Assembly: GCA_016209535.1 (NCBI GenBank)
Contig: JACQVW010000835.1
Coordinates: 1 to 44,662, forward strand
Reading direction: 5' to 3'
Length of the DNA: 44,662 nt
Origin: Planctomycetota bacterium
GTDB taxonomy: Bacteria; Planctomycetota; UBA8108; SXIK01
A model generated the notes under the pieces. The model made no database searches, was not told where the DNA came from, and worked only from the letters and a program-made list of their open reading frames with translations. The position numbers and the translations under genes were made by a program. Positions 1 through 8,012 of the stretch are shown piece by piece (the first letter of the stretch is position 1; the number at the start of each line of letters is the position of its first letter).

Positions 1-957
1 CTCCGGCTCCTCGCCTGCCAGCATGCCGTAGAAGAGGCCCGAAGCGAACCCGTCGCCGCCGCCGACGCGGTCGTGCACATCGAGCTCGCAGGTCGGCGCG
101 ACGTGGGTCTGCCCGTCGATCCAGGCCACGGCGCTCCAGCGGTGCCGGTTCGTCGAGTGCACCTCGCGCAGGGTGGTCGCGACCGCCTTGACCTGCGGGT
201 GCTTCTCGATGACTCGGCCGATCATGCCGGTGAATGCGCTCGGGTCGAGCTTCGACTTCGCGGCGACCTCCGGGCCCGCGATGCCGAGTCCCTTCTGCAG
301 GTCCTCCTCGTTGCCGACGAGGACGTCGACGTTCTCCACGATGCGCCGCAGGACCGAGACGGCGCGGGCCTGGCCCCCGGAGATCTTCCAGAGCTTCTCC
401 CGGAAGTTGAGGTCGAAGGAGACCACCGCGCCCGACGCCTTGGCCGCCTTCATTCCCTCGATGATCACCTCCGGCGTGGTCTCCGAGAGCGCGGCGAAGA
501 TGCCGCCCGAGTGGAACCACCGCACGCCTCCCGAGAAGATCGCCTTCCAGTCGAAGTCCCCGGGCTTGAGGCGCGCTGCCGCCTCGTTCGAGCGGTTGTA
601 AAAGACCACCGGGGCGCGCACGCCCTGGCCTCGGTCGCTGTAGACGGCAGCCATGTTGGGCCCCGTGACGCCGTCGTGCGCGAACCTCTTGTAGAAGGGC
701 CTGACGCCCATGGCCCTCACCCGCTCGGCGATCATGTCGCCCATGGGGTAGTCGACCATGGCGGTGGCGATGCCGGTCTGCATGCGGAAGCAGTCCGCCA
801 GGTTGGCGGCGCAGTTGAACTCGCCGCCCGAGACGTGGATCTGGCAGCGAGTCGCCTTGCGGAAGGGGATGATCCCTGGGTCCAGGCGGTGCACGAGGGC
901 CCCCAGGGACACGAAGTCCAGGGCGCCGTCCTGACGGATGCTCAGGCCGTACTTCAT
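1..957 (-). CDS. PfkB-family sugar kinase, 2-keto-3-deoxygluconate kinase-like (3' end outside window)
   Basis: A minus-strand frame stays open from ATG at 955-957 to the window edge, giving 319 residues without the C-terminus. GGAG lies a few bases upstream of the ATG. The protein has the ribokinase/PfkB fold signatures: an N-terminal SGGEFNCAANLA substrate-binding segment, SFDLNFREKLW in the middle, NEEDL, and near the edge DRVGGGDGFASG, which is PfkB signature 2 with the catalytic Asp. Family knowledge: such kinases phosphorylate 2-dehydro-3-deoxygluconate or related sugar acids in the cytoplasm with ATP. Divergence from a KduD-like dehydrogenase supports a hexuronate or sugar-acid role, but the substrate is inferred. 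A fructokinase-type activity is the main alternative. Confidence 0.88.
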   Translation of the reverse strand, partial: MKYGLSIRQDGALDFVSLGALVHRLDPGIIPFRKATRCQIHVSGGEFNCAANLADCFRMQTGIATAMVDYPMGDMIAERVRAMGVRPFYKRFAHDGVTGPNMAAVYSDRGQGVRAPVVFYNRSNEAAARLKPGDFDWKAIFSGGVRWFHSGGIFAALSETTPEVIIEGMKAAKASGAVVSFDLNFREKLWKISGGQARAVSVLRRIVENVDVLVGNEEDLQKGLGIAGPEVAAKSKLDPSAFTGMIGRVIEKHPQVKAVATTLREVHSTNRHRWSAVAWIDGQTHVAPTCELDVHDRVGGGDGFASGLFYGMLAGEEPE

Positions 958-990
958 CCTTGTCTCCATGGGCGTCGGGCAGTCTGATGG

Positions 991-1012
991 CGCGGGTTGA
1001 CAGGAACCCGCG
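991..1012. promoter_or_regulatory. Palindromic operator-like site with embedded -35 box
   Basis: A perfect 8-bp inverted repeat, CGCGGGTT and AACCCGCG separated by 6 bp, lies between the divergent kinase and dehydrogenase genes. TTGACA (997-1002) sits inside it and is followed 16 bp later by TACTCG (1019-1024), a weak -10 for the plus-strand gene. A dimeric repressor bound here would block the plus-strand promoter and could co-control both sugar-acid genes. The symmetry is seen directly; the regulator is unknown and not encoded in the window. Confidence 0.55.
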
Positions 1013-1072
1013 TGACTTTACTCGAGCCCCGGCGCGAATCTCAATCCCTATCCCGAGAACCGAGGACCGGAG

Positions 1073-1849
1073 ATGGCAGCCAAGTGTCTTGACCTCACGG
1101 GGCGTGTGGCGGTGGTGGTCGGCGGCACCTCGGGGCTCGGGCGCGCCATGGCCATCGGGCTCGCGGAGGCCGGGGCCGGCGTGGTGCCCACCGGCCGCCG
1201 GGCGGACCGGATCGAGGAGGTCGCGAAGCAGATCGAGTCGTGCGGACGCAGGACCCTGCGCCACCAGGCGGACGTCTCCACCCGCGCCTCGATCGATGCC
1301 TTGCGGGACGCCGTCCTCGCCGGGCTCGGCCGCGTGGACATCCTCGTGAACGCCGCCGGGCGGACGTTCCGGAAGCCCACCCGCGAGGTCTCGGAGGCGG
1401 AGTGGGACGGGCTCCTCGAGACGAACCTGACCGGCATGCTCCGCGCCTGCCAGTCGTTCTTCGAGCCCCTCGTGGCGAGCGGCCGCGGCCGCATCATCAA
1501 CATCGCCTCGCTCACCTCGTTCGTCGCGTTCCACGAGGTGGCCGCCTACAGCGCGTCGAAGGCGGCCGTGCTGTCCCTCACGCGCAGCCTCGGGGCGGAG
1601 TGGGCGGCCCACGGGATCTGCGTCAACGCCATCGCCCCCGGCGTCTTCCGGACCGACCTCAACGCGAGACTCCTGGACTCCACCGAGCGCGGCCGCGAGC
1701 TCCTCCTGCGCACCCCCATGCGGCGCTTCGGGAAGGCGGAGGAGCTCGTAGGGGCGGCCATCCTGCTGGCGTCCGACGGCGCGAGCTTCATCACCGGGCA
1801 GTGCATCGCCGTCGACGGCGGCTTCCTGGCCTCCGGCGTCAACTCGTGA
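1073..1849 (+). CDS. SDR-family oxidoreductase, KduD / gluconate 5-dehydrogenase-like
   Basis: 258 aa, the usual length for a classical short-chain dehydrogenase. GGTSGLG at residues 17-23 is the nucleotide-binding turn, NAAG near 91-94 is the second family motif, and a Ser near 142-146 followed by YSASK near 155-159 supplies the catalytic Ser-Tyr-Lys. The C-terminal ITGQCIAVDGG is typical of the family. AGGA lies 6 nt before the ATG. Substrate specificity cannot be read from the motifs; the divergent KDG-kinase-like gene suggests a keto-sugar-acid substrate as in KduD or gluconate 5-dehydrogenase (inference). Confidence 0.9.
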   Translation: MAAKCLDLTGRVAVVVGGTSGLGRAMAIGLAEAGAGVVPTGRRADRIEEVAKQIESCGRRTLRHQADVSTRASIDALRDAVLAGLGRVDILVNAAGRTFRKPTREVSEAEWDGLLETNLTGMLRACQSFFEPLVASGRGRIINIASLTSFVAFHEVAAYSASKAAVLSLTRSLGAEWAAHGICVNAIAPGVFRTDLNARLLDSTERGRELLLRTPMRRFGKAEELVGAAILLASDGASFITGQCIAVDGGFLASGVNS

Positions 1850-1891
1850 GGCGGCTGCGCGCGGCGTGGCCGTGCGGACCGGCCGGAGCTC

Positions 1892-2650
1892 TCACGCCCA
1901 GCTCGACGTGAGGAAGACGAGCCTCGACGCGAGCTCGAGGGGATCGACCCCCCGGATGGAGCCCTTGAGGGACTCGAGGACCCGGGGCAGTCCCGCGCCG
2001 GAGACGGGCGGGAGGCGCGGGGGGACGTCCATGAGGCGGCCGTCCTCGCGCACGGCGCGGAGCCGCTCGCGCAGGAGGGCCGCGAGGGCCTCGACGTTCT
2101 CGCCGAAGGTGCTCCGCATCCGCTCGCCGAGCCCCGTGAACTTGACGGCGCCGCTCGCCAGGTGGAGGCGCTGGGCGCCGCGCTCCTCCTCGAAGTAGAG
2201 GTCCACGAAGGTGGGGTTCGCGAGCCTCCCGTCCGCGGTCGCGGCTCCGGGCTTGTGCTGCGTCGCCGTGCGGGGCTTGCCGTAGACGAGGATGCCTCGC
2301 GTGCTGAAAGGGGTCTCGGCGGTGAGCTCGTTCCCGAGGTCCCACACGATGCCCGCCCTCGCCACCGTCAAGGACCGCACCGCCCGGCGCGGCGGGACGG
2401 CGCCGAGGATCGACGAGTCCGTGAAGACGACGTTGAGCCCGGCCTCGAGGAGCCGGCCGTAGGCCTCCTCGGCCGCGGCCTCGTCGGGGTCCGCGAACCA
2501 GACCTCGGGGGCCGGGTGGCTGGCGCGGACGCGCACCTCGGCGGGCGTCACGCCGAAGCAATCCGCCGCGGCCTCCGCCCGCCAACCCTCGGCGTGAGGC
2601 GGCACCGAGACGACGAGGTGGTAGACCGAGGTGGTCGGCGCGGCCGGCAT
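1892..2650 (-). CDS. Hypothetical cytoplasmic protein, 252 aa
   Basis: The frame has the strong G/C third-position bias of its neighbours. I do not recognise a family. There is no signal peptide or membrane segment. The N-terminal part (residues 5-80) has alternating hydrophobic strands and an acidic AEEAYGRLLEAG helix; the C-terminal half is rich in Leu/Arg (ENVEALAALLRERLRAV). It converges with the dehydrogenase gene, leaving 42 bp between the stop codons. The ATG is chosen because it follows AGGA by 7 nt and the upstream sequence becomes low in coding character. The Shine-Dalgarno sits in the loop of a hairpin (see 2651-2670). Confidence 0.65.
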   Translation of the reverse strand: MPAAPTTSVYHLVVSVPPHAEGWRAEAAADCFGVTPAEVRVRASHPAPEVWFADPDEAAAEEAYGRLLEAGLNVVFTDSSILGAVPPRRAVRSLTVARAGIVWDLGNELTAETPFSTRGILVYGKPRTATQHKPGAATADGRLANPTFVDLYFEEERGAQRLHLASGAVKFTGLGERMRSTFGENVEALAALLRERLRAVREDGRLMDVPPRLPPVSGAGLPRVLESLKGSIRGVDPLELASRLVFLTSSWA

Positions 2651-2670
2651 GAGAGGGTCCTGCCCCTCTC
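2651..2670 (-). promoter_or_regulatory. Hairpin enclosing the ribosome binding site
   Basis: GAGAGGG and CCCTCTC form a perfect 7-bp inverted repeat with a 6-nt loop directly abutting the start codon at 2648-2650. On the minus-strand mRNA the loop reads GCAGGA, so the Shine-Dalgarno AGGA is held in the loop. This could modulate translation of the 252-aa gene. No ligand or partner is apparent. Confidence 0.4.
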
Positions 2671-2741
2671 TTCGGCGAGGGCGAGGCCGCCGGTTGCGGA
2701 GGAGGTGTTATCGGACCCGGGGCATCCGGGGGGCGCAAGGG

Positions 2742-2867
2742 TCAGTAAAGCGGCCGCGTCGCCGGGTCGTAGCCCTTCTTCTCCAGGGGGCCGAGGAGCG
2801 GCCTCGCCCCGGCGCTCATGAGGGAGAGCTCGCTCGGGCCCTGGAAGAACAGGAAGCCCTGCTCCAT
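2742..2867 (-). CDS. Possible small ORF, 41 aa, or remnant of a larger gene
   Basis: ATG at 2865-2867 is preceded by GAGG at 6-nt spacing, and nearly every codon ends in G or C, as in real genes here. The product (MEQGFLFFQGPSELSLMSAG to a terminal PATRPLY) has no recognisable domain. It lies just downstream of the CotH-type gene on the same strand. It could be a genuine small protein or the surviving C-terminus of a decayed gene; comparison with relatives is required to tell. Confidence 0.35.
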   Translation of the reverse strand: MEQGFLFFQGPSELSLMSAGARPLLGPLEKKGYDPATRPLY

Positions 2868-2899
2868 GAACCGCCTCACCCAAGACCGGGACCGAAATG

Positions 2900-5800
2900 T
2901 CAGAATCTGCACTCGGTGGGGCATCCCTCGATGCGCACGCACGTGGCGCCGCGCGAGGGCTGCGGGCCGTCCTTGAAGAGGTAGTTGAGGACGTGGACCG
3001 CATCTGCGAGGTTCACCTGGGCATCGCCGTTCGAGTCGAGGAGGACCAGGTTGCCGCCCGCGCCGAGGGAGCTGCCGTCGCAGGGCAGCGTCCCCGCGCC
3101 CGCGAAGAGGCGGAAGAGGAGCGAGACGGCGTCCGAGAGGTCCACGACCCCGTCCTGGTTCGAGTCGCCGGGCCGCTGGAGGCCGCCCGTCCCATCGATC
3201 GCGGGGTCCGGCTCACCCGGCGTCCCCCCGGAGACGGAGCTCGGGGTCCAGCTCCCCGCCACGTCCCAGAGCGCGAGGTTCGCCGTCGTGTCCTTGATCA
3301 CCAGGGAGGGCCCCGTGCCGTCCGCCTCGGGATACCAGTCGTCGGAGTACTGGAGCTCGAGGATCGGCTCGCGCAGAGGCCCGAGGAGCCGGATCGCGTC
3401 GCCGCCGTTCCCGAGCCGGCCCGAGTACTCCCCGGCGATGCGGATCCCCGCGGCGCCGTAGCGGGCCGTGAAGGCGGCGAGGTCCTTCACGATCACGACG
3501 CGCTCCCCCGGGGCGAGGGGCGCACCCGGGCTGAAGGTGTGCTCGATCCCCAGGCTCAGGCTCGCGCCCTCCATGTCGAGGGGCGCCGGGCCGGCGTTCA
3601 CCAGCTCCAGGAACTCGAAGTCGTCGGCGTCGCGCGCGTCGGGCGGCAGCGGATCGGCCGGGTGGAAGTGCATCTCCGCGATCACGAGCCGCGGCACCTC
3701 GACCCAGAAGGTCTCGGCGGTGAGCGGCGTCCAGTCGCCCGTCGCGAGCCGCGTCCGGGCGGCGACGCGGGCGTTCGCGTCGAGCGTGATGGGCCCGCCG
3801 TAGGTGAGGGCCCCCGGCGCGACCGCACCGCCGCGCTGCCGCGGGTCGGCCCCGTCGAGGGTGTAGTGGATCGTGCCGCTCGAGGCGGTGACCGTGAGCT
3901 GGAAGCCCGGCGAGATCTGCCGGCCGCGCGACGAGAAGGCCGGCGGCAGCAGGAACTGGCCGTCGATCCAGGTCGAGCGCGTCGAGAGCCAGGACTTCAT
4001 GAGGTTCACCTGGCCCTGCCACTGGCTCGGGTTGATGAGAGGCCACTTCTGGAAGTTGCGCACGTGGGCCTCGCCGAGCTGGGAGGCCATGCCGTCGATG
4101 GTCGCGTTGACGCTCGAGGTCGAGAGGGGGCCGCGGCGCAGCTCGGCCCAGCGGTCCCTGTAGCGCTGGTAGAGCTCGGGGTCCTGGAAGAGTCGGACCC
4201 ACCAGGGGTACTCGAAGAACCGGGTCGCGTCGCCGGTCCCGTTCCAGGTCCGCGGGTCGTCGTCGCGGCCGTCGGTCGAGTTGATCGAGCGGTCGAAGTC
4301 CCAGATGGGCCCGTACTCGAACTTGCCGCCGCGCGACTTGAACATGTAGGTGCTCAGGCGGAGCGCGTCGACGTTCTTCGCGAGGACGTTCAGGATGTGG
4401 TGGTCGATCCAGGAGTCCTGGTCGATGTACTTGGCGTAGCCGTTCACGGGGTCCGCGAAGCCGGCGCCGTTCAGCACCGCGACGAATTCGTTGATGAACC
4501 CGGTGAGGTACGCCGCTTGAGCCGGCGCGACGTTCCGCTCCTTCGGGTACGCCCACCCCATCCGCGTTCCGCCCGCCGAGAAGCCGCTGTCGCCGGGGTC
4601 CAGGCGATCGATCTTCCACATGTAGCCGCCGGTGACGTCCGGGGGCAGCCTGTCGCTCGCGTCGAGGCGCTCGACGTCGACCCGGTCCTCGCCCCGCTTG
4701 ATCGACTCCATGAAGACGTAGACGCCCTGGTAGTCCGCGGCGTTGAGCCTCCCGCCCCCCGTGTTGAAGTAGAGCTCGCAGAGCCGCGTGCGCACGGCAT
4801 AGCGGCCCACCTGGTTTGAGAGCTCGTACATGAAGGGGTTCCGGAGGAGCGCCAGGTCGAAGCCGTAGGGCGCGTAGAGGATCCAGTCGCTGTCCTCGGG
4901 GAGGCCCAGCGGAGAGACGTCCTTGTCGACGGACCGCTCGTCCCATGTCTCCAGGCGATAGGAGTGCTTCGGGTCTCCCTGGGTGCTCGAGCCGCGGAGC
5001 TTGATCCCGATCCGCGTCGCCAGCTCGGGCGGGCTCGAGAACGAGGTCCTCCCGCCGGCGCCGGGCTCATAGAGGGCCATGAAGGCGGCCTGGTAGGGGT
5101 CCGAGGGCACGGAGCCGGCGGCGAAGTTGTCGACGACGAAGACGGGGATGTCCGAGCTGAAGGTCCCGAGGGCCGCGTCGAGGGCGATGTAGCCCTCGCT
5201 CGCGACGGGGCCCGGCGCGAGGCCCGGCTCGAAGACGCGCGCCCGGAGGCGCGTGCTCTGGCCGATCGCCAGGGGCGCCGCGAGCTCCGGGGAGCTCTCC
5301 GCCGGCTCCGATCCGTCGAGCGTGTAGCGGATGATGCCCGTGGGCGATCCGGCGCTGACGGTCACGCTCAAGGTGCCCGTGAAGACCCTGCTCGGCTCCG
5401 AGATGAGCGGCGTCTCGGCGACGCCGGGGTAGCCCTGGAGGTTGGGCCGGCCCGGCGTTGGCTGCGGGAAGTAGAGCTGCTTCGAGCGGTCCAGGCTGCC
5501 CGTGGCGATCGCGTCGAGCTCTGGCACGACCAGGAAGTCGGAGCTGCCCGCGCCGTTGTTGAGGCCGTGGACGGCGAGGACGTTCTGGCCCTCGCGCAGG
5601 AGGCCCGCGAAGGACGAGACGTCGACCTCCTCGAAGACGACCGCGCTCGGGTCGGGGCGATCCCCCATCGCGGCCGAGCTCCAGGCGAGCGTCCCCGGGG
5701 CGTTCCGGCTCGCGATCAGGGTGCCGTTCAGGTAAGCCCCGTACCCGTCGTCGTACTTCATGCGGAGGGTCAGCCCGGTATACGAAGCGGCGCCCGCGAG

Positions 5801-6487
5801 GTCGAAGGGGACGCGCACGTAGGCCGTCGTGCTGATGTTCTCCATCTGGGCCCGCACGTTCGTGCCGATCAGCGGACCGTAGTCGGGGTTCCTGTCGTAG
5901 CCGACGCCGGTCGTCCCGGCGATCCACGATGCGTCGTCGAACCCGACCTGGGTCCACGTGAGGCCGAGGTTCCCGTTCGCGGGGATGAGGGCCCACGATG
6001 CCGCGCCGGCGACGACGGCCGCCGCCATGCGCCCGTTCTGCTCCAGGCCGAAGGAGTAGTCGTCGACCTGCGGCGGGTACGGGGCGAGCTCCGTGGCGCG
6101 CGTGGTCCCGTCGGGCCTCACGAGGGCCAGGTAGCCGCCGAGGGCCTCGATCTGGAAGTTGGTGTGCAGGCGCCCGGCGGGGTCCGTGCGGTCCTTCCCC
6201 GAGGCGAAGACCACGATGCTCGCGCCGGGCGAGAGGGTCACGGCGGGGAAGCGCCACCTCGTGAGGTTCGACGGCAGGTCCGTGAGGTACCAGCCCTGGA
6301 GGCTCGCCGAGCTGGGCCCGGCGTTCAGCACCTCGACCCAGTCCGAATAGTCCCCGTCCTCGTCCTCGAGGGTCCCGGTGTTCGAGGCCATGAGCTCGGC
6401 GATGACGAAGTCCTGGGCGGACGACCGCGGCACGAGCAACGCGGTTGCGGCCAGGAGGATCCAGCCGGCCCTTCTTGATATCACCAT
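2900..6487 (-). CDS. Secreted CotH-kinase-like protein with lamin-tail, chitobiase-like and dockerin domains
   Basis: 1195 aa from ATG at 6485-6487; an ATG 33 bp upstream in frame is less likely because GGAAAGGG lies about 12 nt before the chosen start and the signal peptide (ending LVPRSSAQ) begins there. Order: lamin-tail domain about 25-140; jelly-roll-like region 150-330; chitobiase-like strand pair with YTLDGSEP near 390; CotH region 470-800 with KLRGSSTQGDPKHSYRLE and GPIWDFDRS; second YTLDGADP near 880; second lamin-tail domain 935-1060; dockerin 1110-1195 with two Ca-binding loops (DSNQDGVVDLSDA, DSNGDAQVNLADA). CotH proteins phosphorylate protein substrates in spores; in secreted planctomycete proteins the role is unknown. 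Likely extracellular or surface attached. Confidence 0.88.
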   Translation of the reverse strand: MVISRRAGWILLAATALLVPRSSAQDFVIAELMASNTGTLEDEDGDYSDWVEVLNAGPSSASLQGWYLTDLPSNLTRWRFPAVTLSPGASIVVFASGKDRTDPAGRLHTNFQIEALGGYLALVRPDGTTRATELAPYPPQVDDYSFGLEQNGRMAAAVVAGAASWALIPANGNLGLTWTQVGFDDASWIAGTTGVGYDRNPDYGPLIGTNVRAQMENISTTAYVRVPFDLAGAASYTGLTLRMKYDDGYGAYLNGTLIASRNAPGTLAWSSAAMGDRPDPSAVVFEEVDVSSFAGLLREGQNVLAVHGLNNGAGSSDFLVVPELDAIATGSLDRSKQLYFPQPTPGRPNLQGYPGVAETPLISEPSRVFTGTLSVTVSAGSPTGIIRYTLDGSEPAESSPELAAPLAIGQSTRLRARVFEPGLAPGPVASEGYIALDAALGTFSSDIPVFVVDNFAAGSVPSDPYQAAFMALYEPGAGGRTSFSSPPELATRIGIKLRGSSTQGDPKHSYRLETWDERSVDKDVSPLGLPEDSDWILYAPYGFDLALLRNPFMYELSNQVGRYAVRTRLCELYFNTGGGRLNAADYQGVYVFMESIKRGEDRVDVERLDASDRLPPDVTGGYMWKIDRLDPGDSGFSAGGTRMGWAYPKERNVAPAQAAYLTGFINEFVAVLNGAGFADPVNGYAKYIDQDSWIDHHILNVLAKNVDALRLSTYMFKSRGGKFEYGPIWDFDRSINSTDGRDDDPRTWNGTGDATRFFEYPWWVRLFQDPELYQRYRDRWAELRRGPLSTSSVNATIDGMASQLGEAHVRNFQKWPLINPSQWQGQVNLMKSWLSTRSTWIDGQFLLPPAFSSRGRQISPGFQLTVTASSGTIHYTLDGADPRQRGGAVAPGALTYGGPITLDANARVAARTRLATGDWTPLTAETFWVEVPRLVIAEMHFHPADPLPPDARDADDFEFLELVNAGPAPLDMEGASLSLGIEHTFSPGAPLAPGERVVIVKDLAAFTARYGAAGIRIAGEYSGRLGNGGDAIRLLGPLREPILELQYSDDWYPEADGTGPSLVIKDTTANLALWDVAGSWTPSSVSGGTPGEPDPAIDGTGGLQRPGDSNQDGVVDLSDAVSLLFRLFAGAGTLPCDGSSLGAGGNLVLLDSNGDAQVNLADAVHVLNYLFKDGPQPSRGATCVRIEGCPTECRF

Positions 6488-6526
6488 GTCGTTTGCGATC
6501 CCTTTCCGTGGTGGGCCCAACGCACA

Positions 6527-6555
6527 AGGCTACGGCGCGCCGCCGCCTCTGTGAA
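6527..6555 (-). promoter_or_regulatory. Candidate sigma70-type promoter of the CotH-like gene
   Basis: On the minus strand TTCACA (6550-6555) and TAGCCT (6527-6532) are 17 bp apart, giving a start near 6520 and a leader of about 33 nt that contains the ribosome binding site. The -10 match is only moderate. Confidence 0.4.
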
Positions 6556-6620
6556 GCGCGAAGTTGGCGGCGGAACCAAGTCCTGGAGTTCGCCTCGCGC
6601 GCGTGCTACTGTCACGCGCC

Positions 6621-7982
6621 ATGTCCGGAGCACACAGCGCCGGCGCGGGCTCGAGCCCGCGCCTCACCGCGACCCAGTGGCTCATCTGCGCCATCGCATC
6701 GATCGGCTTCGCGTTCGATATCTACGAGCTCCTGATGCTGCCCCTGATCCTGCGCCCGGCGCTCGCGGAGCTCGCGAAGGTGAGCCCGGGGTCGCCCGAG
6801 TTCCTCCAGTGGCGGGACCTCCTCTTCTACGTACCGGCCCTTTGCGGGGGCGTCTTCGGCCTCCTCGGCGGGTACCTCACGGACCTCTTCGGCCGCCGGC
6901 GCATCCTCACCTGGAGCATCCTCCTCTACGCCTTCTCGGCGCTGGGGGCCGGCTTCGCGACGAGCATGCCGATGCTCCTCGTCCTCCGGTGCACCACGTT
7001 CGTGGGCGTGTGCCTCGAGTTCGTCGCGGCCGTGGCTTGGCTCGCCGAGCTCTTCCCCGATCCCCGGCGCCGCGAGGCGGTCCTGGGGCTCACCCAGGCC
7101 TTCTCATCCCTCGGAGGGTTCCTGGTGGCCGGGGCCTACTGGCTCGCGGGCCAGCTCGCGCAGGATCTGCCGGCGATCCAGGGGGTCCACGCGGCGTGGC
7201 GCTACACGCTGATCTCGGGCGTGATCCCCGCGCTGCCCCTGATCCTGATCCGGCCCTTCCTGCCCGAGTCGCCGGTCTGGGCGCGCAAGCGGGCCGATGG
7301 GACCCTGAAGCGCCCGAGCTTCCTCGCCCTCTTCGCGCCCGAGCACCGCCGCACTACGGTCGTGACCACGATCCTCGTCGCGTGCAGCTTCGGCGCGGCC
7401 TTCGGGGCGATCCAGCACGTGCCGCAGATGATTCCGGGGCTCGCGGAGGTGAAGGACCTGCCGAAGGCCCAGGTGGAGACCGTGGTGAGCCACGTCCAGC
7501 TCTGGCAGGAGGGCGGCGGGCTGCTCGGCCGCGCGGCGCTCGCGGGGCTCGTGCTCGTCGTGGCGCGCCAGAGGAGGCTTCTCCGGATCTTCCAGGTCCC
7601 GGGGCTGATCCTCGTCCCCCTCGTCTTCTGGTTCCCCGCCCGCGACTCGCTCGAGCTCCTCAAGTCGGGGATCGCGCTCGCGGGCTTCCTCACGGTGGCC
7701 CAGTTCAGCTTCTGGGGGAACTACCTGCCGCGCGTCTACCCGACCCACCTGCGGGGGACGGGGGAGAGCTTCGCCGCCAACGTCGGGGGCCGCATGATCG
7801 GGACGTCGGCGGCCCTGCTCACGACCTGGATCCAGAAGCTCGTGGGGACCATCTCGCCCGCTCTGGGCCCGCCGGCACGCGTCGCGGTCGCCGCCGCCGC
7901 CGTCGCGCTCTTCGTCTACGCCGTGGGCTCGATCGCGTGCTTCTTCCTGCCCGAGCCCAGGGGCGCCGAGCTGCCCGAATGA
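6621..7982 (+). CDS. Major facilitator superfamily transporter
   Basis: 453 aa from ATG 6621. Upstream ATGs in frame, such as 6564, would add a non-hydrophobic extension. About twelve hydrophobic segments are visible. The loop after TM2 carries the MFS signature GGYLTDLFGRRR, and the first helix begins near FAFDIYELLMLPL, resembling metabolite:H+ symporters of the sugar-acid/sialate type. The substrate is not readable. The gene precedes the Gfo/Idh gene by 30 bp on the same strand, so co-transcription is likely. A weak -10 (TACTGT, 6607-6612) lies 8 bp before the ATG and no clear Shine-Dalgarno is seen, so a very short leader is possible. Confidence 0.88.
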   Translation: MSGAHSAGAGSSPRLTATQWLICAIASIGFAFDIYELLMLPLILRPALAELAKVSPGSPEFLQWRDLLFYVPALCGGVFGLLGGYLTDLFGRRRILTWSILLYAFSALGAGFATSMPMLLVLRCTTFVGVCLEFVAAVAWLAELFPDPRRREAVLGLTQAFSSLGGFLVAGAYWLAGQLAQDLPAIQGVHAAWRYTLISGVIPALPLILIRPFLPESPVWARKRADGTLKRPSFLALFAPEHRRTTVVTTILVACSFGAAFGAIQHVPQMIPGLAEVKDLPKAQVETVVSHVQLWQEGGGLLGRAALAGLVLVVARQRRLLRIFQVPGLILVPLVFWFPARDSLELLKSGIALAGFLTVAQFSFWGNYLPRVYPTHLRGTGESFAANVGGRMIGTSAALLTTWIQKLVGTISPALGPPARVAVAAAAVALFVYAVGSIACFFLPEPRGAELPE

Positions 7983-8012
7983 CGACCTGCCCGAAGGAAA
8001 GGAGGGAATGAC

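Noticed and set aside
2897-4819. A 640-codon open frame antisense to the CotH-like gene
   Set aside because: Typical GC-rich shadow: extreme Arg/Gly/Pro/Val composition without domains; the opposite strand encodes recognisable lamin-tail, CotH and dockerin domains.
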